The notes: a model not told the origin generated them from the sequence alone. A stretch of DNA of 64,000 nt from Cheilinus undulatus (GCF_018320785.1 NC_054885.1:8010921-8074920), one strand, 5' to 3'. Shown: positions 35,031 through 48,845, counted from the stretch's first letter. Numbers and translations are program-made.

Positions 35031-38000
35031 TGACATCCGTAACAAACACTGAATGGCTAACAGCAAACACCGGTGTTAGGTTTTGAAATGTGACTGTGTT
35101 TACTGGTGACTTTCAACAGAATGAGATGTTGAGATATTTTTGTGTCCTCAAAAGGTCCACACTGATCTGATTTAATGGATTATTTCTACAAACAGGAGAG
35201 AAATCTCCGTTCTTCAGCAGAATCAATCACATTCATATTTCTGTGATGTCAGAATAACGAGGACAGGCTTGGCTGTGAAACCGTATTATTAGTGAGGATA
35301 GACCAGCAGCCTCCAAGCATGGCACTACACTCCCACAGTCACACAAACACACTAAGAACAATAGCAGACGGCTGATCTCAGGCCTGTTCTGTTTACAGAG
35401 GGAAGCGTCTGCTTTTCCTGCACTGAGCCAGCCCCCAAGGCCATGCAGACTCCGCCCCTGGGTGACATCACACACTGTGTGTATCTGTTTCCTGTCTTTG
35501 TAAAGGAACAATAGTGTGACTGAAGTCAGTCTGTTCAGATGGAGCTGAGGAGTCCAAGTTTTACTGGCTCATTTTCACGTTTGTAGAGAAAATCTTTAAA
35601 TTATCAGCAATTTTATTTTTTCTTTCTCTGCATTTTTAAAGTTTCTTCACAGCATTTTGTCATGGCCATGTCTGCTGCATTAGTTGATTAATTGCTCAGT
35701 TGTTACATCATACCTGTTGACACAAAAATACCAGCACTGAATTCAAAGTATAAAGACCTGCAGTTCCTCTCATGTCCACTTGAGGCCAGCTCCAAAAGTG
35801 AGTCAGACCCCACAGAGCCCAATGTAAAAATAGTCCAATTACACAGCAGAATTAACAAGTCTTTTCCAAACATTACAAGTGTGAATTTAACTGTTGCTTG
35901 CTTTCATATTAGGGCTTGACAATAGGCATAACCTGAGGCTTTTCTCTTACTGGTTTGCCATGTGACCCAGCTCACCCATTGGCAGCAGACTAGTATTGTC
36001 CTAATGGCGTTTTCTGCTAATATGGTTGGACTACCAATGTCGACTGTCATATTCAAATTCTTAATAATAACCATTGAACTGCATGTGTTTCATTTTTTAA
36101 GTTTTTAAATCCCTAAAGACCCGTTTTTTCCCATTTACCATAATTGATTTTGAAAGCATCAGCATAGTTTTGGGAGTGACTGGATGGATTACAATAAACC
36201 TTTAGTCCTTTTGACACAACTATACAGCAGTTACAAATTGTAGATAAGCTGAGAAACTTCAATTGCATGAGTTTACCACAAATGCAATGCTAATTCTAGC
36301 ACATTAATGGCATTTCCATATGGTGTTAGCATCAAGCTAAAGGAAAAAACATAGAATTAAACTGTAATTCTGCAACAGTTTCACCATCATTAAGCCTAAA
36401 GGCAGAGGTTTCCAAGCTGTTCTGACTTTTAATGCTGTGTTAAATCTGTAAACAAACATTTTGACAGTAATTCGTTCATGTACACAGTAAAATCATCAGT
36501 CTTAATCTAACTTACATGTCCATGTTCATCAATGTGCTCTGTCCCTAATAATAAATAAATAAATAAACTCAACTAGTGTCAAATTAAACACTTATTCCAA
36601 GTATTTCCTTTCACTTTGGGAGTAGGTTTGAGGTAATTATGTCGTAATCATTGCCACAGAGCAATGCACTTTTCCTGCTAAATAAAATGTGACTTCCAGT
36701 GGCAAAGTCAGGTGTCTTATGACAAAGATGGAGCACAAAGACAGACACAGGGCTAGACTGTACTGAGTTAGAAGTCAGCACTCCACCCTTCATTATATAC
36801 CCTCATCTGCTGCAAGCAGGAAGTGACCGAGTTAGTGGATAACTTCACTCATGGTGCAAAAGTGTTTAACATCAAAAATAACACCAATCCACCAGAAACA
36901 TGAGCAAAAGAAATCCCAACAGTGATCACTGCACAACACATAACACATAAACACATTTTAACACTCTGCCCAAGGGCATGATGGGAAACACAGATTTGAA
37001 ATTGCAGTGGTCGAGGCTTAGATCAATTGACTCTTTATGGAGTTAAATTAACAGTGAATGCATTAACGCTGTAAAATAACTCCATCACTGAAGACCATTT
37101 AACGTAGAGTGGAGGTAAGATTGCACTTTGAGGGTAAAAATCAACTCTGAGCATCTTCTTCTCTACTGCACAGAGCATCATTCACATCTTGCCCAGAGGC
37201 AGAGAGTAGTAGCCATGGAGACAGTAGTAGCCAGGGCTAACTAATGCCCCCCTTAATATCAGATATGGCCTGAAATCCCTGACAAGGATTAATCATTTCT
37301 CTTGTTAGCTATAGTTCTTGTTCTGAAAGCATATTCAGTTACTAAGCATGTCTTAACCTCCATCAGATTGGTTTTATTAACTTTAACAAACTAAAGGTGA
37401 GGCATATCAAAGTGGCCCAATCAGTCTTGTATCTTTCTGACTGTGGCCGTTAAAGACATTTGTTTTCATTCTGCAACGGTGTGATATTTGTGTCCTGGTC
37501 TGCTCATTCACACTGCATTACAGTGTTGTGGAAGCATGATAGAGCGCTGCACATGTATATGCACACAGCGCTTCATTTCCTGTAATCCCTTCTTGGCCCT
37601 TCATAGCCTCAGCTACTACCTTTGTAGATGGCACACATGGCATCTCTCAGTCTCACGTTATGATTTTACAACATCCATAGTGACAAACACAAGGGTGTAA
37701 ATACTGAGTGTTGAAACTGCACTGTAAAGAAGCCTCATGTGTTTGCTCTTGAGCCCCGCCTTCTTCTCTAAATATGGTCAGAAACAAATATGGCAAACAG
37801 TAGTCCACGGATAAACAGGTGACCTACCTACATGAGTTTTTATCATCATATGCGTAATCACTGCCTGATAACCTGTTGTATATTTATCACCCATGCTGGG
37901 TTGTTGTAAACTTTATTGATGGCCTTGTTTCAGAGCAGTGCTGTAGAAATAAATGTGCCAAATGTCATGCCTTTTTATAACTCCCAAAGTTATTAGATAT

Positions 38001-38479
38001 TCATAAATACAGCCACCTCTCTGTTTGTTGTGAGTAGATATTAATAATGTTTTAGGGACACCCAGATAGACTTATTCTCTTGTTATCTATGGGATGTATT
38101 TCACATCCATTTTTTACAAGGTTCAAGCCATCATGACCTAGTAACTTTGTTTTCCACTGAAGGCTGGTGCTGGCTTTAATTACGATAATTCTGGACTCAG
38201 TGTGGTCCTGACCTGCTGCTTTAAATGCTAGACCCCTCGGGCCTTCATAAGTTGTCTAGGCTAAAACAATGTGTTTCCTTACTTACTAGCCAAGCATCGA
38301 TAACTGTGATTTCAGCCCTTTTGCCACCCGGTGGCTGGTAGATCCAACAGACCTTGGGTATGGATGCCATGGAGGATGTTTAGGAAGGTCAGAACTTTTC
38401 AAATAAAAGTTTTTAATTTGATGAGTGTTTAAATGAACAGTCCATTTTTGTATCCATCCCCTGGCTAATACTGAAAAAA
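35031..38479. other. intergenic, no gene recognised
   Basis: No exon with splice signals and family homology was found. A small GC-box and CRE-like pair (ctccgcccctgggtgacatc, near 35450) could be regulatory. The rest is AT-rich unique-looking sequence. Confidence 0.45.
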
Positions 38480-38717
38480 TCTCTAATTTGCTTGAAGTGT
38501 TCCTTTGTCATCATGGTGTAATGGTAGCCAGGAATACTGATTACCCAGTGACTGGACCTTCCAGACCCAGGTGTCTTTAAACTACAATCACCTCCTACTT
38601 ATTATTAGTTTTGGGGGGCTTTTTTATGTTAAAATCAAATTATATTAACCATGGCTGTTTTTTATAAAATCAATTAAAAGGTCCAAGGGGTTGAATTCTT
38701 TTTATAGGCACTGTAAA
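38480..38717 (-). mobile_element. Tc1-like end fragment
   Basis: Repeats the right end of 27676-28687: 'catggtgtaatggtagccag', 'gaatactgatt', then 'tttttataggcactg'. Only about 240 bp of the 3' side is kept. Confidence 0.75.
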
Positions 38718-39028
38718 TGTAAGAGTAAATCCCACTGCAAAGTCTAGATCTGTTCATCCAACTTTGAGAATTAAGTAGGATCCCAGTCCAACCAGCCTAT
38801 TGAAAAGTGTTTTAAAAGTCCAGTTGTAGTACGACCAACACAACAGTATGATTTTTCTGACTGCATGTTAGCATACTGAGTGACTGTCTCTTTAAGAGCT
38901 TCTGTGAGGTAAACAGTCAAACCTGATTTGAGTCACACACACACCTGAAACACACCTGAGGCAGGTGATGTGTTGGAATGCAGCAGACCCCTCTTCCTAT
39001 CCCTCCCTCTCTCTCCCTCCCCCTCTTG

Positions 39029-39061
<33 letters not shown>

Positions 39062-39108
39062 TCTCTGTCCCTCAACCACACCCATCCCACCAGGAATGTA
39101 ACACTCAC

Positions 39109-39150
<42 letters not shown>
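39029..39150. repeat. (CT)n microsatellites
   Basis: Two perfect CT runs (39030-39056 and 39113-39148) are separated by a short unique segment. A CCAAT motif with a GC box lies shortly downstream (ccccgtcaaccaatcagatg, about 39238). No linked exon is seen. Confidence 0.9.
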
Positions 39151-39154
<4 letters not shown>

Positions 39155-39956
39155 CCAACCACAGCGCTGAAGTGTGTGAGAAAATAAACTCCACTGTCAA
39201 TCTACAAACCGAGGTCGAGGCTTTGTGGTAGGACACGCCCCGTCAACCAATCAGATGAGACTGCGAATTAAAGGAGAAGTGCAACTCATAGTAGAAGGAG
39301 GTATAATGTGACCTGTGACATCATTCACCCGACAGCCAATCAAGATCGGTCCAAGCAGATGTGAAGTGAACCTTTACCCTCCCTGTCAGTGGGGTGCGGT
39401 TACAGTCAGAAGAACACACAGAGTTAAAAAACAGACAGAAATAACCGAGTTAAAATCATAAAACTGTAGGCGGAGGCTCCGCCTCCTCAATCCTGGAATG
39501 TTTTGAGAAAGCTCTGTGTCCGACCACACTGTGTTTATCTGTTTACCACACAAATACAGAAATACTGCTCTGTGATTGGCTGTCAGGAGTCTCTTATAAC
39601 CAGGTATCAAACAAATCCAGGACCCCCAAACCACTTTAAAGAGCTCCTTTAAGTTCCTCAAAGTCCCCTGAATCTCACAGAGGATCTCTAAAACCAGCTA
39701 AAGGTCATGTGCAGCCTCCACAAGTACTTGGACAGCCTTAACAAGGACACACAAAGATCTATACATCTTAATAAATGACAGTCTTTATTAATATGGACAG
39801 CATGCTCCCATCTCCCTCTATTGCATTAAGTGAAGCCAAAATACTATTACCAATCACAGTGACAAGACAACTTGTGGTAGTAGGCATGACTAAGTAATGG
39901 AAGCTCTTTAGTAAGGTAGCGTATAGTGTTCCAACATTGGAGCTTGTTGTTGGATA

Positions 39957-40670
39957 AAACTCATGCTGAGGCCGGTTGTTAAAAGTGCAAAAACATCTTC
40001 CTGCAGAGAAAAACTTTCAGTGTGGTTCTCTGCTCCTCTTTCGCCATCCACATCTGATTTAAACTGCTGCTAAAGCTACATCCGAGCTTCACTGGTAACA
40101 GTCATTACTACTAGCTTGCAACACAGCTAAACCCCGCCTGGTCTCAGTCAGGAGGAGAGCAGAAACGTCTCTTCTGGTTTTCTGTGCAATTCTTTTGGCT
40201 CTTTTGCTCTTGTTTTAGTTAAAAAAAGTGGCCCAGTTCAGATAAAACTGCTGCTGTGGTCACCATGTGAGCTAATCGTTCCACCAGTAGCCATTGTATA
40301 TGCCGCCTTCCAGTACAACAAAACCCAGCCCATAACTATCGTAAACTCATGCTGAGGCAGGTCGGCAGAAGAGTGAAAACATCTTTTCCATCATCAAAAG
40401 CTTTCTGTTCTGTTCTTTGTTCTTTACTTAATGAAGGAATGTGGTCCAGCTATGCTATAGCTACACCTGAGCTAACTGCTACACTGGCAGTAGCCATTAC
40501 TATCAGCTTCCAGTGCAACTAAACTCCCCGCCTCGTTCTCCTCAAATAACACTGATTGGTCTGGTCCGTTCTAAGACCTGGCAAAATCAGTTCATATTGG
40601 AGCTTTTGCAAGATGGATCTGCTTGATGATGGACATGGAATCTGGACAGTTTCCAAACACTTTTTTTCTA
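39957..40670. repeat. ~385-bp tandem duplication
   Basis: 'aaactcatgctgaggc' occurs at about 39957 and again at about 40342. Both are followed by the phrases 'aaaacatctt' and 'agctacat/acc..gagct', 'accccgcct/ctccccgcct' in the same order. The two halves are diverged. A third relative sits at 12480-12835. Confidence 0.6.
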
Positions 40671-41459
40671 TACATTTGATATTATGTCATTTTGAAAACG
40701 CCCCACTTAAACAGTAGAAAACATCATACTCAATATGGCAGTGTGAAAGCTTGACAGGCATAGCAATTGTAACCAAGGGGGGTGGGGCCTAGTGAGGGGT
40801 CAATCAATGCTACACCCATCATGCTAACCAAAGCACACATTTATTTGTCCAAGTAATCCTCAGATCATCAAAATGATCATTGTACTGGTCTGGTCCCTAC
40901 TATGCCAGAGCCTTCTCTACTTATATGTGTGATATTCATGATTCTAGGTTGGACTGCTTTCAGGAATATACGCAGCAACCAATAAGAGCTAGCAGAATGC
41001 TTAGCATCACCAACCAGAGAGTTGTCCATATAAGCAGCCAGTCAATGATCATAATAACAGCAATACTGTGTTTGTTAGTTGTAGGACAGACCATGTAAAA
41101 GTGGTCATTCTAATACTAGCATTAGCAGCAACAATGGCAAATGTATGGCCTCTTACAACCTTGAACTAATAATGGTTCATGTTAACATTAACTTGAATTA
41201 ATAATTAACATAATTTACTGATTAGCTGCTGTCAAAGTTATCATCTTTGTTGATTGATTAATCGAATAGTTTTCCCCACTATTGTTTATTTGACGTGCAT
41301 TTTTACTCAATAGTATGACCCATGTCCCATCAGTAAACATGTAGGAGGCAGAATTTATGACCTATACTGCAGCCGTTTAGCATGGCTAGCTCTACATCTG
41401 CTCCACTCCCAGGTGGCTGTTTCTTTGTCAATCTTTTTTCCAGTCTGTGCTAGATATCC

Positions 41460-42760
41460 AAAGACATTCTCTGCCATTTCAAGGACCTCTACAACCCTAT
41501 CAAGAACCTCTCTAAGCTTCTTAAAGACCTTTCAGGTACTTTCAGCCTCCTCAAGGACCTAAATATTATAGACTTCTACCATAAGGAACTTCTACAAACT
41601 ACTTAAGGAACTCTCTGACCTGTCAAGGACCTCAACCACCTCTTCAAGGACCTAAGCAACCTTGGATAATCCAACAAAGGACTTTCTAAAAAATAAAGGC
41701 TCTTTTACATCCCAATAGGAATCTCAAGACACTCTGTAAGTTGGCTTATGCTTTCAATATCTTCAGAAAGCAATAGCATTCTCTTTATTATTTCAAGGAG
41801 ATTCAACACTGCCAACAACCCCCTCAACCTTCCTAATGTCCTTTTCAAACAATGTAGACCTCAATAACCTACCTTAGAAATTTGACGAACTGTACAAACA
41901 CCTAAGCAACCTCCCCAAGGACCCTGACAACCCAAAAGGACCTCTAGGTAAGACTTTACCTTCTTTTCAAGGAGCTCCACTGACCCCAAGGACCTTGACA
42001 ACCATGTCAAGAACATCTGTATTTTGCTTTGTCCTTAACAAGGGACTCCCATACTCCTGATCTGCTTCACATGTTAAAGGCTGTTTGAGGCATAATCAAG
42101 GATTGTTCTATACCATCTCCAAGGATCTCTATAACCCTCTAAGAAGCTCTGCCACCTGCTAAGGGACCTATCAAAATCCCCAAGGAACCTTTCAACCATT
42201 TCATGAACTCTTACAGTTCTATCAGGAACATCAGCAGGAGTATCTTGAAGCCTAAAGGGTTAAACGTACCATTTTAAGGGTCTCCACAGGACCTTGCAAT
42301 ATGTCCAAGATCATTTGAAAACAAACTCATTTGAAGACTCAATGACCTTCTCTTCAATTTCAAAGACTTAACCAAAGACAAAAGAATATTTTCAATATTT
42401 TCAATAATCTTCATCCCCACAGTCACCTACAACCAAGTCAAGGACCTTTACATTCTTTGCATGGACATGTATGGACATGTATGACATGCCTATGTTTGAG
42501 CTTCTACAAGCTCTCATCAATGTAAATAGATAGTGAGGGCATTAAGGGGCCTAAACAACATGCTCAGTTGTCTTACAACAACTTAACTACCTCAAGAACT
42601 TTATAAGTTCCTTTCAATTAGGTTCATAACAGCAACAGACTTTAGTAGCACACTGCTAGATCTCTATATGTTCCCTCACTTGCTCCTCACAATCTCATCA
42701 AGGCCTCTTATGACCTCTTCGGTGACCTCTATGGATTAATCAAGGACCTCTATGACTTGA
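41460..42760. repeat. degenerate 'caaggacctctacaacc' array
   Basis: More than 30 loose copies of caaggacctctacaacc, at irregular spacing of about 20-45 bp, fill 1.3 kb. Weaker copies reach left to about 39640. No frame is kept on either strand. Confidence 0.65.
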
Positions 42761-43140
42761 TAAATTAGGAATGTGCTGTCATTTCATGCACACAATTCCA
42801 GTCAAATAACCTGACTAAACTGTAATGCAGCCGCTTGCCACTAGTAGCCACTGTAGCTCCAGTAAATAGCCATAACACTCTTTAACCTGATGTAAACAAT
42901 GGTAAACTGATAGCATCGCTAGCATCTCAGAGGCGAAGAGCAGTTCAGAATGATTTTGATCTAGAAAATGGGGATCAGATCAGACTGTGTTAAGTTTTGC
43001 TCAGATACAGCTAAAGAAATGAGTGATGAGATTTAGCACTGGTATTTGACAAATAACCTTCAAGGAGGTTCAGATGCTAGCCATGCTAGCTAATGTTAGC
43101 CACAATCTCCAAGTACAGGTTGTTAACATAATGTCATTGT

Positions 43141-43718
43141 AACCAAGGTTGTTATAGTTAAATAAAACTAAATAACTAAAACTAAAATTCAAAAATCATT
43201 TTAGTTAACTTAAACTAAATAAAAACTAAGCTTTACCCCCCCAAAAAACTAAAACTTTATAGTGCACTTGCAAAACTAACTAAAATAAAATAAAACTAGA
43301 GATAAAATATCCTTAGTTTTAGTCTTTGATAATAGTGACCTACACCTACAGCCAAGTCTGAGGAGTGTAAAATTGCCAAAATGATTGGTTAAGACTTCAC
43401 ACAGTGGTAGTTTCATGTCTGGAGTTTTATTCAAACTTCAGCTTTAAGAAAATAAAATGATAAGTTAAAGAGTGGCCTGTTTGAATGTTATTAAAACCGT
43501 ATGATGTTCCCTCAGCCCCGAAATCAATCTGAAAAAACAAAAAACAAAAAACTAATAAAAACTAAACTAAAACAAAGCACTTTTGCAAATAAAATATAAA
43601 CTAAACTAACAAAGCAGCAGTAAAAACTAATTAAAACTAAACCGAAATTGAACACAGAAAGTGAAAATGAAATAAAAATGAAAACTGATGAAGAATCCAA
43701 AACTATTAAAACCTTGGT
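43141..43718. mobile_element. AT-rich MITE with 'ccaaggtt' ends
   Basis: The left end is ccaaggttgttatagtt and the right end aactattaaaaccttgg, an inverted pair. The interior is simple (aaactaaataaaact repeats). This composition is common for a widespread fish MITE. The target duplication is not clear. Confidence 0.7.
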
Positions 43719-43738
43719 CGTAACCCTGTGTTTTAAAT

Positions 43739-44336
43739 CAGGGGTGGGCAACTGGTGGCCCAAGGGCAAAATGTGTCCATCCACCTCACTGTGTGGGCTC
43801 CAAGTCGATTTCTAATACCAAAAAATTTTAAACTTAAATGTTTTAATGTTTTAAATTTTAAAACATTAGAAAACTGCCACCAGAACATTAGAATAGAAAC
43901 ATTTCTCTTATGTGTCACTCTTAGTACATATTCAATTTTTTGAAAGAAATGAGTAGCTGTTTAACAGGTTGTTTCTGTAAAACGTTTTATATGCATCATT
44001 AAATGCACTTGTAGAAATATAAATGCACATAAATATGCAAGTAAAATACCTTATTTAAACAAGTAACTACTATGTTTATCGCTTTGAAAAAATATCTTAA
44101 AATTGACTTAATTCTGTGTTTTTCTCATTAAAATAATAATTTCCACTTGAGTTTAAAAACACAAGTGTTGGCATTATAAATGATCTTTGGAGGGTGAGGG
44201 TTATTCTTTCTTTCATTAAATTATTTCTAATCACAGTGGTTAATTTGAGGATATCTGACAATTAAAACCATTTGACCTTTGGCATTGACAATAAGATTAA
44301 TGCAGTGCTCTTGGTCATCAAAGTTGCCCATTCTTG
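43739..44336. mobile_element. hAT-type MITE with near-perfect TSD
   Basis: The left end caggggtgggcaact and right end agttgcccattcttg form a terminal inverted repeat. The flanking 8-mers TTTTAAAT and TTTAAAAT match at 7 of 8. At 598 bp it codes for nothing recognisable. Confidence 0.8.
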
Positions 44337-44864
44337 TTTAAAATAGTGTCTAATTTTGACTGTTTCCTGGCTGTTTTCTTGATTTAAGGTGAGTCGACTA
44401 TGTATTAATTAAATTAATTACCTGTGAATATCGCTATGATAAACCTTATCAAGAATATAATGTGAATTCTCAACGACTCTTTTAGTATTCAGACAAGAAA
44501 TTGAAAAGACCAGAACAACAGAGGGCCCACTTCTCCAATTGGCAAACGTCTTAACATCTTATAATCGGTACAGTTCCCAAATTCTACTCAAACCCTGAAC
44601 GAAAGTGACAATTTCAGTTCCTTTTTAACAGGAATGTATACTGCAGGTAACTGAGATGCATCACAGATCATTTACAACCAAATATTTGGTTTAACATTTA
44701 GAAAAAGGTCAGTTATGTTATAAGAGTCAAATTGTTGGTCAAATGTCTAGATAGACTAAAAAAAATTTAAATTGTAGCTTAACTGACATTGCATTAACAA
44801 TTCAAACAATCTTAATAGGAGACTTTGAAAATACTTCTGTAAATCAAAATTTAAAAGCTTTTTT

Positions 44865-45025
44865 TTCAAGATCTATTTTGGGCTTTTTTTCTTTTAGTAG
44901 AGCTAGGATAGAGCCAGAAACAGAGATGTGAGAGTAGAGAATGGCATACAGTGAAAAAGCCACATGCTGGACTTGAACCTGGGCCGTACGTATGCAACCT
45001 AACAACTAGGCCTTCTGCACCCTTT
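44865..45025 (-). mobile_element. tRNA-derived SINE copy
   Basis: Related to 31805-31980: 'gatagagccagaaacag' and 'tgctggacttgaacctgggc' match. On the minus strand the B box reads ggttcaagtcc. The A box region is shortened here. Confidence 0.55.
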
Positions 45026-47015
45026 AAAAGTGGTTTTATACACTGTTATGTATTTATTATATGTCTGTTGTTTTGTGTTTGTAAAGTAAATGAATTATGC
45101 AAATATGATCCTATCATAATTGATCAAAAAAATCAACAAATTGAAAATCCTTTACTAAGTTTAAATGCTTAGCAAAAAAAAGTTAATATTCAAATTTAGT
45201 TTCTGTCTTACTTTTTAAAATAGCTAAATGTGCAAGCCATTGTTTTAGAGCCTTTTTTATATTTTCAGCTTGAACATGTTGTTGCTTTCTGTGTCACTGT
45301 CTTTCAACTTTGTTTTTATAGACAAGAAGCTCCAAACAGATCGGCCAAAAGGAATTAATACATTTGTCTTGGCTGAACTGAATTGAAAACCTATACCCTC
45401 TTTATATATTTCCTCTCCTTTCTCCCTTTTTCTTCTCTCTTCAGTAGATAATCAGACAGGCATATACAGTTTTATATATATAGTTCTGTTCTCCTGCATC
45501 TTCGTGCGACCTCTTTAGCATATCCTGGTGACTGCCAAAGGGGCTGTGACCCCATTTAAAAAGAAATACTGTAATGGACTGCATTAGTTGTTAAATGAAA
45601 ACTTTCAGGATTTCCAAAATGTTTTAATTTCATTCATCACTTGCAGAAAATCTTTATTTCAATGGGTAAAATTCAGTCCAAAAGAAAATATGAGCTGTTT
45701 TTTTCTCTCTGTGAATTTTTGGAGGTAGATCTTTGCTTTCTCTGTTAACCTTGTCATGGATATTTAGTTGGAAAAGGTTGATGATCACTGGCCTATCACA
45801 TCTTTTCAACCAATCAATCAATCAGTCTTTGTTTGTATAGCACCAATTCATAACTGAAGTTATCTCAAGACACTTTACAAAGAGGGTGGGTTTAGGCCAT
45901 ACTCTCTGTTGTGGCCTATTAGAACAGACCAGTGTTAATCATTAATACTATAATAAAGACTATACCCTTTAAAGACCAGTGTTAATTTACTATTGATAGC
46001 AGTGAAGTAGTATTACTCTTGGATTCAGTTAAACTGTTCTTGCATTATTCTAGAAATAAGAATGATGTAAAACAATGAAGCAGTGATCACTTTAATACTA
46101 GCATTACAAAAAATAATGGTGGTGAAGAGAAAGATGAATAACATATATAAAGATAATAATAGAAATACAAGTGGAGCTGTTTTTAAATTCACTTAGGGAT
46201 ATGAAATATTAACATTAGTCATTATAATAATAATAATAATAATGATATAGTGTTACGTAAGGATAAAATACTGAGTATTTTCTTTAATTAAAAACATATA
46301 AAACCAGTGCTTACAATCTGAATTTGCCCTCATGTTGTATATTTTCCATTTATTTTGAAATATATAAGCTAAGTATTTAATAATTGATGAACCAAGAGTG
46401 AGAAACAACCTCTAAATTGACTGTTGTGGCCTTTAATATCTTTTTTTCTGCAAAACCAAAATTATCTTCCACTGGAATAACATTACAATAAGAGCTAACA
46501 TTTAACAAACACAATTAGAAATATGAATATTCAGACTTATTTCAAAGATTTATTTTTTTGTTTCCTTCTGTAATGTCTCAGATAATTGCAGAGCTGTTAA
46601 ACCTGGATACTTTTTTATTATGTTGTTCGATAGACTCAGAACCTGTTCTACTGTAAGTGTGTAGTGTGCAACAAACACACAGGGTTCGTACAATTAAACA
46701 CACATTAACACATAATCACACACTAGTACACACGCATCCAGGTAAAACTTGAACTTAACCAAAGATCAAGACTGAATCCGGAACTTAAACCAACATAGTC
46801 CCCACAATCTAGAGGTCTCCCCAAGCTAGAGGTCCCCACAATCCAAAAAGTCCCCATAATCCAAACGGTCCCCTTAAAGTAGATATGAAATCACGTCCCT
46901 TTACTGTAGGTTAACCTGTTTTTCTGTTTGGTTGTTCCAAAAACATCTATCATTACACTATTAAACATTACACTATAAAAAATATGCAAATAAATGAAAG
47001 TGCAGGAAACTTTCA
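45026..47015. other. intergenic, simple repeats only
   Basis: No gene is seen. It contains a piece typical of fish retroelement tails (about 45800-45890, 'tttgtatagcaccaattcat'), an (ata)n run at about 46226 and five short 'gtccccacaatc' units at 46795-46875. Confidence 0.45.
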
Positions 47016-47017
47016 AC

Positions 47018-47156
47018 TAGATAGATAGATAGATAGATAGATAGATGTGTTTTACCTGCAGTAAATGTGAAATCCAACCATCCTGCTCTTTGTTTTCTTG
47101 CTCTTCTACTCCTGAAGGGTTGAGTCTAAAATCACAGAAACAGGTTCCTCACAGTT

Positions 47157-47205
<49 letters not shown>
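47018..47205. repeat. (GATA)n and (CT)n microsatellites
   Basis: A GATA/ATAG run (47018-47046) and a long CT run (about 47160-47205) flank a short unique stretch. Both are uninterrupted enough to be length-variable. Confidence 0.9.
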
Positions 47206-47209
<4 letters not shown>

Positions 47210-47330
47210 CCGCCCCTCCCTGACCTGCCAGTCTCAGCTTGTCCTCCTCTTCCTCCCCCTTTCACTCCCCCTTCTCCCTACCTCCCTTTCTGCCAGTGTT
47301 AACTTCCTGTTTGACAGAAGAAGGACAAAT
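47050..47330 (-). promoter_or_regulatory. possible minus-strand promoter or leader exon
   Basis: The minus strand has an Sp1-type site (ggggcggga, about 47210-47218). A stretch with no long frame then ends ttactgcag|gtaaaac at about 47055, a fair donor. It could be a non-coding leader exon of arhgap27 17 kb upstream, or an unrelated transcript. The evidence is weak. Confidence 0.2.
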
Positions 47331-48629
47331 GCCAACCTGCTGCTCCGTCTGGATGGATCAACAGCGCCCTCTGGCGGCACTCATCAGCTGATGCATAGAG
47401 AGCAAATATTCCAAAGACAGAAAATGCAAAAGTGAAAGAGAGGAACACATGAACTTAAACTACATTAAAACCTAAAACAGCAAACACAGTTTAATTACTG
47501 TATAAAAAAAGGAATAAAATTAATACAAATTCAAATTGTTTTAGATCAAAAGTCCAGTCATTCAACTCTTTATTAACCGTCTGAGATGGATGTGGTCTAC
47601 AACAAGAAGAGATACAGGTTGTTCAAATTTAAAGAACTTTTGAACTATAAACCATAACCACTTATTTTTCATATCTCTTGCAGCTGGCTGCTCTGCCATT
47701 CCAATGATGCTTTCCATGCTATCATAACCCTTACAGATGCCTCTCTAGTGAACCTGGAACTTGGGTGACTGTCTGGGGCATTTAGATATCAAATCCACAA
47801 CAGTAAATCCAAAATTAATGTCTTACTATCCATTTTTTAAATTTTTATTTATTTATTTATTTATTTTTAATCATGTGCAGCTTGTGCTATCCATTATGTT
47901 GTATACCAACATGCTTTGTGACAGGCTGTGACAGCCAATGGCAGTCTGTTCCATCATCCAGTCATGCTTTGTCAGACTGCACATCTAAATGATGCAGGAG
48001 AAAGCCTGAACAGCTCTTAATGGAGAGAAAGAGGGACAGAGAGGCTGTTATGTGGCCCTCTGTGTCAGTGCAGACAAAAACTGCTTTGAATAACAATACA
48101 AATAAAGTTAACACAAAGAATGCAAGGACTTTTTTTTAAAATGTGAATGTTTTGAAGACTTTTCTTCACAGAATGATTATTTTTTCAATTTTTGGTCCAC
48201 GAGAGATGGGAAAACAAGTTTGTGTCATTATTGTTTACCGTATGTAATACATAACAATCTGAGCTTTAATTTCTGTTTAGCTTTTTCTCTTGTCTTAAAG
48301 TCCAACAACTTAAAAAAAAAAATCAAGTGACATTTCTGCAGCACACATATTCTTAAAGCCCAGGTTGTTGTGGAAAAAATGTTTAAATCTTAACTGTGCA
48401 CCACAGAGCTGATGTTTTATAAGCTTTTATAGACAACAAGTCCAGGTGAGAAAAAGTGGTTAGAAATTAGCTTAGGGCTGAGAGGGTTAAAGTATTTACA
48501 CTTACATGAGTTGTGATATGAATAATTATATAACGACAAAAATACGCATTCTTTTTTGTACTACAGCAACAACACAACTACTTCTTCTGCATATATAGCT
48601 TCTTATAAAAATACACTACTACATTTTTA

Positions 48630-48666
<37 letters not shown>

Positions 48667-48785
48667 AATAATACTACGAAGAAGAAGAAGAAGAAGAAGG
48701 AAAGGCAATTCAGATTACTTCACATAGGACATGAAAACATGACAAAGGGAAAAAGAAACAAAATTATTAAAACAGCCAATAAAAC

Positions 48786-48845
<60 letters not shown>

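Noticed and set aside
38965..39231. Ser/Leu repeat open frames
   Set aside because: Translation of the CT microsatellites.
41460..42760. CRISPR-like regular repeat array
   Set aside because: Spacing and unit sequence are irregular, the host is a vertebrate, and no cas genes are present.
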